A stretch of 64,000 nucleotides of DNA from Plectrocnemia conspersa (taxonomy: Eukaryota > Arthropoda > Insecta > Trichoptera > Polycentropodidae): positions 1 through 64,000 of the forward strand of contig VTFK01000578.1 in NCBI GenBank assembly GCA_009617715.1, written 5' to 3'. The notes below the pieces were generated by a model. That model was not told the origin of the DNA and made no database searches. It worked only from the letters and a program-made list of their open reading frames with translations. Made by a program: the position numbers and the translations under genes. Shown piece after piece: positions 36,940 to 48,089 of this stretch (position 1 is its first letter; the number at the start of each line of letters is the position of its first letter).

Positions 36940-38040
36940 TAGCTATCGCCGACACACGTCCTTATGTTTGGCAAGCTCGATAAAAAGCTAGATGGCTCGT
37001 GTAAGAGGAGCGTTCTCAAAGGCCAAAGGCCCTGGACGCGACGGTCAAGAATAAGGGGCGTGATCGTGACTTTCTAAGGCGCTCTAAAGCATAATTTAAA
37101 TATTACTATTTCTATCGCGGCTCACTTCATACGTTACACACAATACATAATTATTCAAAACAAGTGACATGTGAAATTATCATATTTTGGCAGTTATTAT
37201 ATTTTTGTTGTAAAAAGATTAAAAAATACTGTAGTGTTACAAAACCTGTAACTAAAGTATGTACATATATAACCTGTCGCTGATATTCCATTTTAACCGC
37301 GTCTAAGAATGTTGGTTTTTAAGTGATTGTGCACAACCTGGATCATTGACTTGTTTGTCTCAAAAGTTATGTAACCTATGTGTTTTGGTTTTATCTCAAG
37401 CATTTTACGGCAAGGCAGAGGATTTTTTTAATAATGTGCGTGTATATCGACGAGCGTATGAAAGTCACTGCTTTATGGTTCGGCTTATCTGAGTTGAGCG
37501 CCAGTCTGTGGCCGATTGGTCCCAAATTTATTATTATTCCAATGAGAGAAGTAATATGCGGTAAAACAATTTCGTGGGCTTTAAAACGGAAAAGGCGTTT
37601 TATTGACAAGCCTCAGGCGGGAAGAGAAGTAAATTATCACATCACAGATTGAGGGCCGACCTTAATTGGGAATTGTCCGAACGAATGAGCAGCCATTATT
37701 TAATTTATTGGCGTCATAAAGCTGGTAACAAGCAAGGGTCAAACACTCAATGTGTAACGGACAGGCGTAGATAGCATCTAGCCGAGGAGCAATGTCCAAT
37801 CTTATTGGAGGAAGAAAAAAGAAGAGAAAAACACGATTGCCTAACCACGCAATTGAATATAATCCAGTTCATTTCGTCGGTTCGGTGCCTTCCAATTTAT
37901 TACTTTTTAATAAATCACCGGTAAACAATTTATATGTATATTTTTTGTGTTACTCGACGACTGCTCTATGAGCGCTTTGAAAATTGATCTTGATCGTAAA
38001 TAATTTCCAATGATATTGTCGAGGGGCATTTATCTTTTGA
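36940..38040. promoter_or_regulatory. balanced non-coding islands
   Basis: Patches at 36940-37110 and 37330-38040. The first has GGCCCTGGACGCGACGGTC near 37028. The second contains GGCGTCATAAAGCTGG near 37709 (TTTATGAC, Caudal/Abd-B type), TTATTTAATTTATTGGCG near 37695 and CTCTATGAGCGCTTTG near 37966. Opposite-strand openings at 37380-37652 overlap each other and carry no recognisable domain. Confidence 0.33.
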
Positions 38041-38238
38041 TGACAACCAAATTATCAAAAACATTGACATGTTTTTTAAAAACTAACTAGTGGATTTAAA
38101 ATTGTAGTGTGATTTATATCGACAAATATAATAACATATGCAGTGAATCGCTAGATTTTGATTAAAGAAACTGAATGATTATAAAATTTGTTACACTTCT
38201 GCAATTGTATTAACTATTTAATGTATCATCGATAATAT

Positions 38239-38295
38239 GTTTATTTCTTTATTTATTTAAAATAAATTAAAACCATCGTGCTCTAATAGGCTGCC
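38239..38295 (-). mobile_element. 3'-end stub of the same LINE family
   Basis: On the minus strand, GGCAGCCTATTAGAGCACGA then TGGTTTTAATTTATTTTAAA matches the 3' end of LINE copy 2 (CCTGTTAGGCCACGATGGTC then TTAATTTAA) and that of copy 1 (CACGATGGTTATAATTTTAA). It is followed by an AAATAAAT tail. An insertion of this kind, strongly truncated at its 5' end, is typical of LINE retrotransposition. Confidence 0.72.
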
Positions 38296-38839
38296 AAAAA
38301 ATATTGTATTATTACAATACGCAAAAAAACAGCATATTCAGGAGTAAGATATTCTTCTAAAATCATACAAATATAACTGTTTCTACTTTATATCAATATT
38401 ACATGATGAAGTTAATATATGGCATTTAGTATGTTTTTTTTCCAAATAAATTTTAGCTATTTTTATTAAAAAGATTTTGTCGTTTTATGATGTAATATTA
38501 AATTGATTTAATTATTGATGTAACATTAAGTGATATTTTTTTTCAAAAAATAAGGTTTTATTAAAATGAGATACAAAGTCTATTTTTACTGTGGTTTAAT
38601 TAAGATGAGTAGCTTTATCTAATAACAATACTTCTTTCTGTAGCACTATCTTACTTTATAACATATAATTTTTAAATATCATTTGTGCTACGTGTTCCTT
38701 TTATTTTATTACCAAATACCATTAATTAGTTGGGATTCCGTTCAATACCTCTCCATCATTAGTCCTCCAATCAACAGTAGGTATATCCTATTTTACATTT
38801 ATTTTTATTTTTTTTTTTTTTTAATTTGTGCAAATGATA

Positions 38840-38932
38840 CCGCGCGATTGTGTCGACGCGTATATGACGCTGCGCGATTATGTCAGCGCGCTTATGTCGG
38901 AGCGCTTGAGTATCGTATCGAGTATCGTATAT
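38840..38932 (+). repeat. short tandem array of GCGCgnTTATGTCg-type units
   Basis: Five units of about 15 bp: GCGCGATTGTGTCGAC, GCGTATATGACGCT, GCGCGATTATGTCA, GCGCGCTTATGTCGGA, GCGCTTGAGTATCG. It resembles the units of the foldback-like element at 46565-47272 and begins just after a long T run. The overlapping short ORFs are by-products of the array. Confidence 0.6.
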
Positions 38933-38959
38933 TTTGCAGTCGATTTCATAATCGCGTTT

Positions 38960-39370
38960 AACTTAAAACCTATTTACTACCTAATCAAGTTTATGGATTT
39001 ATACCCACTAAAAGTGAAACACACATTTTACAACCGTAAATATAATGCAGAAGAAGATTTTCGTAACATATCTGTAGATAATGACTACAGCTTAATTAGT
39101 CGATCGCGCTAAAGCGTCAATGAGCCTTGTAAAACGAACCGATTCGGTTCTACTGGTCGTAGTTAAGGTTTTAATTAATTTAGCTATTTAAATTCAGTTT
39201 GGCCTCTAATGTGGCGCACCGGCCTTAAGTACACGCAATCCGGGCTCGGGTCTGTGTCACAAGGAATTTTGATGGGTGATAAAATCTGGTTTCGATTAGC
39301 GCGAGCTTTTTATGTCTCACTTAAGTGGTGAGCGCGAACGCCGTATCGGGAATGACCATAATCAACGCGG
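38960..39370. promoter_or_regulatory. balanced non-coding island
   Basis: Includes GCTTAATTAGTCGATCGCGC near 39090, TTTTAATTAATTTAGC near 39169, CGCACCGGCCTTAAG near 39215 and GAGCGCGAACGCCGTATCGG near 39330. Dense homeodomain-type sites and raised GC suggest a regulatory element. Confidence 0.35.
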
Positions 39371-39899
39371 AAGAATAATATTTATACCATTTAAAGTAGG
39401 TGAGTATACTTATGTATATGTAATCTTGTCATTTTTATGGTGTTTTAGAGCATTTTGGTCTATCTGTTGTGGATTATTATAGCTTTTACTTATGCATTTA
39501 TGGATCAGTAGTGAGCAATAAAATATCAATCGAGCGATACAAAAGCAATTTTAGAACACAAATCATATCAAACGGCGGCGCTACTTAATTGTTTTATTTT
39601 TTTATATTAATATATAAATATTTAAATGCAAAGCTATTTATATTTAAACCTATGCGTGTTTATACAAAGTTTTTTAAAACTGTAACGGACAGTTTGATTT
39701 AGAGCAATCGCAGCTTGAGTCAGGTTTTTTAATTTTTGCCCCTTACCAATCCTTCAATAAGGTTACGACTAGCATATGACTATTATCTGAAAGACCTGAG
39801 TTCTAATTTAATATGGACCTTAATGTTTTTTAATTTTTATCATATCTGGGAGATTATATAAATATAATTTCAATTAACGAACACAAATTATGTTTACAT

Positions 39900-39962
39900 A
39901 GATATTCTTAATCTCAAGGATAAATATCGTTTTGATTAATTAAAATCGAGCTAGGTCATACA
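39900..39962 (+). repeat. local duplication with TTGATTAAT/AAATCGAGCTA core, copy A
   Basis: Matches 40182-40242 in order: AGATnTTnTTAATCTCA, ATATCGTnTTGATTA, AAATCGAGCTAnGTC. An intermediate partial copy (TGATAAATATCGTT) lies near 40083. Confidence 0.65.
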
Positions 39963-40181
39963 TATTAGGTATTAATAATTCTTTAATAATAAGCTCATAG
40001 AAAATATCTTATAAATATTGTATTAAAAGTATATTAAATTTTTTACATAACACATACTATTTCATTATTGTATCATAAATCTTGATAAATATCGTTGTCT
40101 TATTTTAAATTAAAGACTGCTTTTAAAAAGTCTGTTTGATTAATTATGAATCTGATCGATCATCACAGATTAGGTTTTCTT

Positions 40182-40242
40182 AGATTTTTTAATCTCACGA
40201 TTGTATATCGTATTGATTAGATGAAATCGAGCTAAGTCGTAT
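40182..40242 (+). repeat. local duplication with TTGATTAG/AAATCGAGCTA core, copy B
   Basis: Second copy, 280 bp from copy A and direct. The best-kept part is the 3' half (TATTGATTAGATGAAATCGA then GCTAAGTCGTA). The GATTA cores are homeodomain-type. Confidence 0.65.
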
Positions 40243-40729
40243 TTAAAGTTCAATAGTGATGAGCTACTTTGCAGGCGTTTGTCGTTTTCAGTTGATTATT
40301 TTTTTTTAATTATGTTTATATTTTAATATAAATTGTATATTATATATGTGTGTACAATTACATATTTCTATCGTAAAAAATTGGGAATAACTGATAATAA
40401 TTAATTTTTAATTAAGATATGTATTATCTATTAATTTTATAAACAATACAAATTTAAAATGTTTATAAACAATAACAATTTTTTATTTAAATTGTATAGA
40501 TCTGATTTAGCACGACAACAGTCTGATTCTTTGTGGTTGATGAATCAAGTGGGTGTGTGTGTTCATTACACCTGAGGCTTAACTATTGTTTGCATTTACT
40601 TCGAGATGCAAGGCATTCTTATTTAAATAAATCTTTTTTTTACGTCAAAAAAGAGTAAATATAACTTAATAAAATCATGCTAAAAAAAATATTTTTGAAA
40701 GAAAATTATATTTACATTTTTGAACACAT

Positions 40730-40751
40730 TTTGAAATCCTAGGATTTCAAA
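40730..40751. repeat. perfect 22-bp palindrome
   Basis: TTTGAAATCCTAGGATTTCAAA reads the same on both strands with no loop. It could be a dimeric protein site or chance. Confidence 0.8.
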
Positions 40752-41332
40752 CTTTTATTTCACAAGATTTAAGATTTTGCTAGATTTAATTATTATATGT
40801 AGAAATATTTTTATAACATGAATAAAAAATGTTCTTAAAATATTACCGAGTAATATTTACAATTTCTCTATTTAGACCTTTTTTTAAATTAAAAAATTAT
40901 CAACACAAATAAAAATCTAATAAAAATAGCTCCAAAAATATTTTTTAAAAAAAATTATAATTTTAACTTGACACATTCCAAGATTTTAAACTTTTTTATA
41001 TTTTATTATTTCGTAGTTTTTTAGATATAGTCAATGAATTACTTAATAAATTTATAAATATATTCAATAAATCTAATAGCTTGCAATATATTAGTGTATT
41101 AGGTATCCCTACAATAAAAAATGTCACTTTTACTTTCTGTTGTATTATACATTAAAATTGATTTTTCGATTCGTTTTTTTATGCTTGGAGTTGCGATTAT
41201 CCCTAAAAATTTTTTTTTTTTTGAAACTTATTTAATTATCATTTTATTTATTATATATAAAAAGTTGTAGTATTAGTTTTTGAATTTATTCAATGAAATT
41301 TATATATTTAAAGAAAAGTATATAATTAATGG

Positions 41333-41422
41333 TAACACGTTAACTGCCATAGTGTTCTCCGGTGCCCGTCACACAAGTATGACATCACGCCATAGTGTGC
41401 GCTGGTGACCGGCGCAGTTGTG
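41333..41422. repeat. piggyBac-like terminus text followed by a 43-bp imperfect direct dimer
   Basis: TAACACGTTAACTGCCA (41333-41349) resembles the motif at 22472-22489. GCCATAGTGTTCTCCGGTGC (from 41346) recurs 43 bp later as GCCATAGTGTGCGCTGGTGA (from 41389). The patch is clearly more GC-rich than its surroundings. No second terminus was seen. Confidence 0.35.
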
Positions 41423-42224
41423 TTTTGTTTGTGCCATCGGTTATTTTAATTGTAGAATCAATAAAAAAATGTGCGCTATAAATATTTATTTTTATTTTAT
41501 TTTTTCTGGCTGTTTATGTGTTAAGATTAGAGATTGCAAAATATTTTCTTATTTAATAATTCTTATTATTTCTACTCGCATTAAAAAAATTTTTTTTAAT
41601 ATTTGACACAATTTATAGATACAATGAAATGTTTAATTTAATAACTGCTATTTTTAAAAAAACGTGCTGATGTTTAATTGAAATTTATTAATGCTTTGAT
41701 TTATTAGTATGTTGCAGTTAGATTCGATATTTTTTAAATTCATAATTATTGCCTGTGTAATGTGTTTTAGAATATTTTTTTTATGAATTGCAAGATTGAA
41801 AGATTTCCTTTAAATTAATAAATTATTTAAATTGTTAAATAATAAATTACAAATTTATATAGTAATGTGAAAATTACTTTAAATGATTGCCTTAATTATT
41901 AGTATTGTCCTAAATTTCTCGCTGGAATGAAAATGGCATTTCAGCTGCATTTATTATTTTTAACCGAATATATAGCTGGTTGTTGACATTCTTGACATTC
42001 ACGCAGTGAAATAACGTTTTACAATATTTTTCTACTATTTTTTTAACTTAATTGTATAACAATTAACTAGAGGATATATATTTTTGAATAATAGATTATT
42101 TTTTTTAATATTAATTTTTTTTTATTTTTTATTTAATTTTTTTTTTATGGCATTATTTTATCTAAAAAAATCTGGCCTAATGTCATATTTGATTCGATGT
42201 TGTATTTAAATGACTTAAATAATA

Positions 42225-42260
42225 GCATAGTAAGAGGCTACAGGTTCAAATCCCGGCAGT
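42225..42260 (+). repeat. possible tRNA-derived SINE remnant (B-box-like)
   Basis: CAGGTTCAAATCCCGGCAG contains a good RNA polymerase III B box (GGTTCAAATCC). An A-box-like TAGCATAGTAAG sits too close upstream for a tRNA gene, so this is at most a degraded tRNA-derived repeat. Confidence 0.3.
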
Positions 42261-42999
42261 AAACTAAAATTTTTTCATAGGGGCTTAACCACCTGCACAT
42301 TTTTAAATTATTTTAAGGTAACTCTAACTACCATTTGAATAGTTTAAATGAGAGATCAAAAGTTTTGATATTCAGAACATACAATACGTATATTTACACA
42401 ACAATAAGATCTCATAAACAAACAATTATTAATAATTAATTTTATTTCTCGGACCACCTTATTGCACATTCATAAATAGCGCTAAAAAGGGTGTGTCAAA
42501 CAATACATTCTATCCTATGCATATTATATTTTTATACCTTTTAGTAACCAATCTCTGGAGTGACCATCTGGACTGTTTTTCTTTTAAGGCATAGACACAT
42601 TTCGTGGGTGTGTCCAAGAATTAATGCAATTGTCTCGCAAATATCTTAATTTGCAATTTTTCAAAGCTGTAGTTTGTCAAAGTCACAAAAACACATAATG
42701 ATAAGCTCAGCCACAGCTGACAATAATACAACTCAACACGCCACTGATGACTTTTCAACTTCCATGACCTCCCATTAAACTACTCTGTGATAGTTACATG
42801 TTTTTTTTTTTTATTGATTTATATATTGATTAAAACAATATAATATACACAAAATAGATGTCACCGACTCCCAGACTTATTTGTGTAATTGACTTACCTA
42901 GTTGGTTGACATTGGGCTGTAACGTTTTTTCATTCACCAGATTTTTATAATCAAAATTGTTAGCTTGACTCATTTTACATATAAACAAGCATTAAAAAA

Positions 43000-43300
43000 A
43001 TCCACCGTCACCTGAATGACACTAAATCGTCACTTTGCGTAGATAAATTCAATTGATTAATGCCTCCGTCGACTGGGGCCGTTAATCACTGGCAAGAATG
43101 CCGATTTTTATGTGGATTTAAGCGTTCGCTCCTGCTGCTCTCTGTCGATATTGCTCAACGATTATACACGACGCTTTTTTGAAACAAAAGTGTTCGCGCC
43201 TTAAGTGGGCGCCTTTTTCGAAAAACAGGTTCAGGCCACGCAACTGCTCACTTCCCATACGGGTTTGTATGGTCATCGTCATCGCCTTTTATACCATACA
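43000..43300. promoter_or_regulatory. balanced non-coding island
   Basis: Contains AATTGATTAATGCCTCCGTC near 43050, GGGGCCGTTAATCACTGGC near 43076 and TTAAGTGGGCGCC near 43201. It ends where the hAT-like element begins. Confidence 0.33.
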
Positions 43301-43301
43301 A

Positions 43302-43849
43302 CAGTGATTTCCAACCGGGGTTCCGCGAAACGTGGTGGTTCTATGTCATGTGCAGCGTTCCACCAATGAGTCTATCAAACTTGAATGGCATCTCTACCGT
43401 ACACATTACAATTGCTTATGCTTTGGCCGCATCATTGTCTTTAAAGATTGTCACAATATAAATAAAGACATTAATGAACTTTTTTCAGAGATTCATGAAA
43501 TTGACTTACTAGCTACAGTATCAAAAATTTAACTTTTAAAATGAATAAGAGGTTCCCAAATTTATTTTTAAAAAGTTAAATTTGATGACTTGAAATTATA
43601 TTTCATATTTGTGTGCATTATGGAAAAGCTCTTAAATGTTTATTCTGTTTTTATTATAATATATCATTAAAATAAATGTAAAGAAAATTATAACTTAAAG
43701 TTATTCTAAATATATTTTGATTTTTATATATGATTAATTACCTTTTATTTCAATGATATTATAAAATCTGTTAATTTAAATTGAGTTGTACTTTTTCAAG
43801 CTTATACGAAATTGTCTGTGCTATTATTTAAAAAGGTTGAAAATCACTG
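43302..43849 (+). mobile_element. hAT-like non-autonomous DNA transposon
   Basis: Left terminus CAGTGATTTCCAACCGGGGT starts at 43302. The right end, on the minus strand, reads CAGTGATTTTCAACC from 43849, so 14 of the first 15 bases match. The flanking 8-mers CCATACAA and ACATACAC agree at 6 of 8 positions, as expected for an aged 8-bp hAT target duplication. The CAGTGnTTnCCAACC..GGGTTCCGCG style is typical of hAT ends (family knowledge). The inner 66-codon opening (43332-43532) has no recognisable transposase motif. At 548 bp it is too short for an autonomous copy. Confidence 0.75.
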
Positions 43850-43859
43850 ACATACACAC

Positions 43860-44323
43860 AAATGTATGAAAACCCCGATGATCTTCAACCGGGCAATAAA
43901 ATCCCAAGGTGTGACCACGAGTGTTTCATTAAAGCGGACTTTATTGGGACTAAACTGAGCCTAATCAGAAAAAGAAGGGTCAAGCTGTGGACGAGGTGTA
44001 GTACTATAGCAAGATGGTGGGATTATTTTCTTTATTTTATACTCATGCCTTTGACAGCCATGGAGCTGAAATGAGCAAACAAGTGGTTAATCGGCAGATA
44101 ACCGACCGGATTCAAGTAAAGTTATTTGCGAGCTTTACGAAGGCTTAAACTGTAAATTATCACTATAATGTATACTATTTAGAATATTAAATCTGCAAAT
44201 AATATTTTTCTTTTTAAATCAGATATTTTTATGTTTATTGTACCCGTTAAAAAATTAGAAAAGTAATGTAGTATACTCGAAAATTAAATTTATTTAGAAT
44301 AATTATTATTATGCATCGCAAAA

Positions 44324-44357
<34 letters not shown>

Positions 44358-44990
44358 AAAATATTTTAATGCTAAGTAATTTATTTATTATTTTTTTTTT
44401 TTTTAATTTCAAGCAACTCAATTAAAAATATTTACAAATATTTCAGCATTAAATTGAGAACGCTTTGACGCTTTATATTTACACGAAGCATTCAAAGCCA
44501 ATAAAAATTTACACCATAAATGAGTTTCTTTCCACCGAATACTTACCGAAAAAGCAATACGTATGTTAATAAGGAGCACACACATATTCATAACAGCATA
44601 AAATAATAAAAATAAAGTAAGTTATCGAGTGGAGTGAAAAGTTCGCGTTTTTTAAAGCGCCCAGCGCGCCTTAATAGAGCCATTGCGGAAAATTGTCATC
44701 CGTGGATCTTGGTATGCGAAACGCAGGCAGCAGCGTTTCTCAAAATGAAATAAAATCGCGGGCCGGTTAAAGACGAGTAATAAAACCGATAATAAAATTA
44801 TCTTATTTATGTCCCTGCGCGTGACGGCGAGCCGCGAGAATATAAGAGAGCCAATACAAATGCCATTCGCGTGTCCTGTGCCACCAAATAAAGTTGTTTA
44901 GGTTAATTATTTGTTTTCGAGATCTTGCTCTTTATCTCACTGTTATGACCGTACGGTGGACTCAACAGAAAGTCGATGGTAAATACAGTA
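43860..44990. promoter_or_regulatory. balanced islands around a poly-A run
   Basis: Islands at 43860-44130 and 44480-44990 are separated by AT-rich DNA with a pure run of 30 A at 44326-44355. The first has CATTAAAGCGGACTTTATTG near 43928. The second has GCGCCCAGCGCGCC near 44658, GATAATAAAATTATC near 44788 and GACGGCGAGCCGCGAG near 44823. The 70-codon plus-strand opening at 43862 has no recognisable domain. Confidence 0.33.
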
Positions 44991-45907
44991 AAACTATTTA
45001 AACATAACTAGTTAGAATTTTGTAAGCTCAAAATTTAAAAAATAATTGTTAATATTGGGAAATGCCAGGACAAAGGTAGGAATCCTTTAAAATAGTAATG
45101 ATGGTTTCTCAAATTTTGTAATTCAGCGTTTTTTTTAAAGACAATTTTATTCAGCGCCTTCTACTGGAAATGTGGTAAATGTGGTATTTTTTCTCAGCTA
45201 TCCTGTAACCGAAGTCGTAAAGCTTATTGTGGCAATCAATACTATATAAAGTCGATTATAATGAAAGGTCAAGTCGCTATAATTTAATGATTCCATTTAG
45301 TTATAAAAAATCAAAGTTCTTCATTAAAATAAAAATGAAATATTAATGTATTTGTGATTAATTATACCATTTCAAAAACTAGTAAGAAGCCTATTTTTTA
45401 GGTTTAATTTTTTTTTAAAAAAGTATAAAATAATCTGTTTAATTTGTGCAATAATTAATAATAAAAAATAATAATAATCTTAAATAAAAATAATGCACCT
45501 GATTTCTATATTATCAATTTGTATATTTTCAGATTTGTTGCAGCATTCTGTCAGCAGTAGTGTTCAATCTCTGCAGTCAACTATTTGCAGTAAGTCCCTC
45601 TTTTTACTTAAAATATTTTTAAGGTCCTCGCTATTCCTCTTCTCACTTAAAATACTTATTAAATCCACGTTTAACTTAGCAGTAAAATAAAAATTAATCC
45701 AATAGTTTCCTTGTCATAATATGTATATATTATACGCTTTAGTATAATTCGAAAGTATTTGTCATTATAACAACAACTCTAGGTATCTTTTTATTTTGAT
45801 TTGAATTATCACCTTTTTCATTGAATTACAGTTCTTTATCATTAAATACTTAATGAATAGATCTAAAAATTTAATACTATTTAAGGTATCTAATAGATAT
45901 GTTTGAA
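44991..45907. other. AT-rich non-coding sequence
   Basis: No gene, island or repeat pair recognised. Confidence 0.5.
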
Positions 45908-45915
45908 TCGTATAG

Positions 45916-46166
45916 CAGTGGCGTAGCTAGAGTATGTGCCGCCCAGGGCGATCCTTAAAATTGCCGCCCCCCCCCCCATACATTTTTTGCAGATTCATAA
46001 AATCAGCATTTCTTAAAATAATAAATTAGTATTTGTGGATTTATACATGTTTTAGTGCATTCAGGGTTAAGAACCGCACTAGACGATCCAATGCGAATAT
46101 GCCGCCCCCAAGCAAGTGCCGCCCGGGGCGGCCCGCCCCCTCCGCTCCCCCATAGCTACGCCACTG
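45916..46166. mobile_element. hAT-like MITE (251 bp)
   Basis: Termini CAGTGGCGTAGCTA and TAGCTACGCCACTG are perfect 14-bp inverted repeats, and this sequence is a well-known hAT-type end. Flanking 8-mers TCGTATAG and TCTTATGG agree at 6 of 8 positions. The interior is GC-rich near both ends, with GCCGCCC- and C-run text (a run of C at about 45965-45978), and AT-rich in the middle. No ORF. The boundaries are secure. Confidence 0.88.
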
Positions 46167-46564
46167 TCTTATGGTAAAATTTAAAAGACATAATTATCAT
46201 ATTTTTTACTGAAATTTAAAGTTTAGTTTATTTTCTTACATCTATATTTATTAGTTTTATTAAATTTGTTTTAAAAATCTAGCAATTACGCTATGTAAAT
46301 AATAAATTATTTATGTTTTTAAAAAGCTCTAAGTGCTAAATATAATATAGATAGCTGGTATTTCTACTTCTATGAACACATGAAAACTTTCAATCTTTGT
46401 CATATTCAATATAAAGCTATCTGAAAAATATGCTATTTCATGTAAGGCTTTCAATTTTGATAGCTTTAATTACGTATTTTTATAAGCGATTAGTCTTTTG
46501 GAAATATAAAATTTTACATCAACTTACTTTAGCATTTTATTAATGCCAACTCTCTTTTTTTGTG

Positions 46565-47272
46565 ACTCAGTGTCAAACCGGCAACGACACAATGAGCGAG
46601 GACAAATGGGCGTGCGTCAAAAGAACGCTGCATTATAAACGCTGCGTAATAAGAGCGTTTACCAAAGTAGCGCTTAAAACATTAATCGCTTAATTAACAA
46701 AAATATATTATCTAATATTCGTACTTAGCCGACATTCACGATAAAGTGTAGTTGTCTAAAATAAATGAAAAAAGGTCTGGCGGGCCATATACCTGCCCTA
46801 TAACTTCATTGCAAGCTGAGTCGAAAATTATTTGTCAATTTAATAAAACATTACAGAACAAATCTAATGATAAATTTAAAATCAGTGTTTCATTTTAGTA
46901 CAAAATATATGTATATGGGGAACCATACTTTAATAATTATTAAATTTTAATGTTTTCATTGACTAATTATATTAATCGTCGTTACGCTCTGGCCCATAAA
47001 ATACTAATCTCGTGAATTTTTATTCCTTGTAAATTTCTCACTATTTACATATGTTTTTTATACTTAAATCCTAGAATATTCATTACTTGATTTTGTCCAA
47101 GTATTTTTGCGCTCTTATGACGTGCTCTCTTTTGTCTAACGCTCATTTGACGCACGCTATTTTGTTACAGCGCTACTTTGATAAACGCTCTTATGATGCA
47201 GCGCTTATAATGCAGCGCTCATATGACGGCGCTCATTTGATGCACGCTCTTTTGACCGGCTGCCTATCAAAC
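46565..47272. mobile_element. foldback-like element with arms made of about 15-bp units
   Basis: The left arm (about 46565-46676) is inverted relative to the right arm (about 47150-47272). AGCGCTACTTTGATAAACGC then TCTTATGATGCAGCGC on the right matches the reverse complement of the left arm with only a few differences over about 45 bp, and looser similarity continues outward. Both arms consist of repeated units such as ACGCTCTTATGATGCA, GCGCTCATATGACG and GCGCTCATTTGATGC. The right array extends inward by about four extra units (from 47109). The roughly 430-bp middle has no ORF. No clear target duplication was found. The arm design recalls Foldback-type elements; the family is undetermined. 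Confidence 0.68.
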
Positions 47273-47329
47273 CATATCAACAACAAGAACTTGTATAGAG
47301 GCGTAACTAAGTTTTTGAAGTTATTTTGA

Positions 47330-48080
47330 ATTTTTAAATACTGCTTTAGTTTTAAAATTGTTTAATAATGCTAACTTAATAACTAAAAATAAGTAGTCTT
47401 TTTAGAACAAAAATTTAATAAGTAGCACAAACCTAAAAATATATATATATATAATTAATGTGCAGACATACACACAAAAATTGGCTTACTCTCATTTTTA
47501 GTAAAATATATGTTGATATAAAATAAAATATATTTACCCACAAAGTATATCATTTGGGTAATAAAAGTGTATATTTGCAACTAACTTCGTTACTAACTGT
47601 TTTTTCTCAAGTTAAATTCTTTATTAGTTTATTAACTAACATTATCTTTTAACAGTTTGGCATATAAAGTTTTTTTGCAACAATATTTTGTGATCAAACT
47701 ATATCAATATTTTTTCGATTTCGCACTTATTTCGATAGCTCATATTTTTCCGTTTTCCTATTATTATTTGTGATGCATATTTTAATTGTAATCCAGACGA
47801 TTCTCTTATTCTGAAAAAGACGAAACAAAAAAGGGTTGTATTTAGAATAAGGTGCACTATATTAGTGCAAGTGTTAAGGAAGTATTTAGGCGAGAATGCT
47901 ACATTTTTTTATAATATAAGTGATAGAAACGTTTATATGAGGGTATTGAAAACGTTAAAGAGGACCTAGCACATTCACGGTCATTTTACCGTATCCGTTT
48001 CTCATTAGTTTTACGCTATTTGCGTAATAAAGATAACATTAAAAGGATTTTTTTGAGATCATAGATCATAGAAAAATATC
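47330..48080. other. AT-rich non-coding sequence
   Basis: Includes a short (AT)n run near 47441. Nothing else recognised. Confidence 0.5.
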
Positions 48081-48089
48081 CGAGTGAGA

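Larger units (their letters stand above)
40260..42990. other. AT-rich desert
   Basis: Mostly A/T text. Separately listed inside it are the 22-bp palindrome at 40730, the direct dimer at 41346 and the B-box-like text at 42243. No gene. Confidence 0.5.

Noticed and set aside
37380..37652. 90-codon plus-strand ORF with an overlapping minus-strand ORF
   Set aside because: Mirror openings on both strands point to local composition, not coding.
38828..39112. 94-codon ORF as a real gene
   Set aside because: It starts within the short tandem array, and its first third is the array read in frame.
42225..42260. tRNA gene
   Set aside because: Good B box, but A-box-like text only about 10 bases upstream, and no acceptor stem can be drawn.
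43332..43532. 66-codon ORF inside the hAT-like element as a possible gene
   Set aside because: No transposase or host motif; it starts inside the terminal sequence and looks like a by-product of the deleted element.
47441..47452. (AT)n microsatellite
   Set aside because: Short and ordinary for this AT content.
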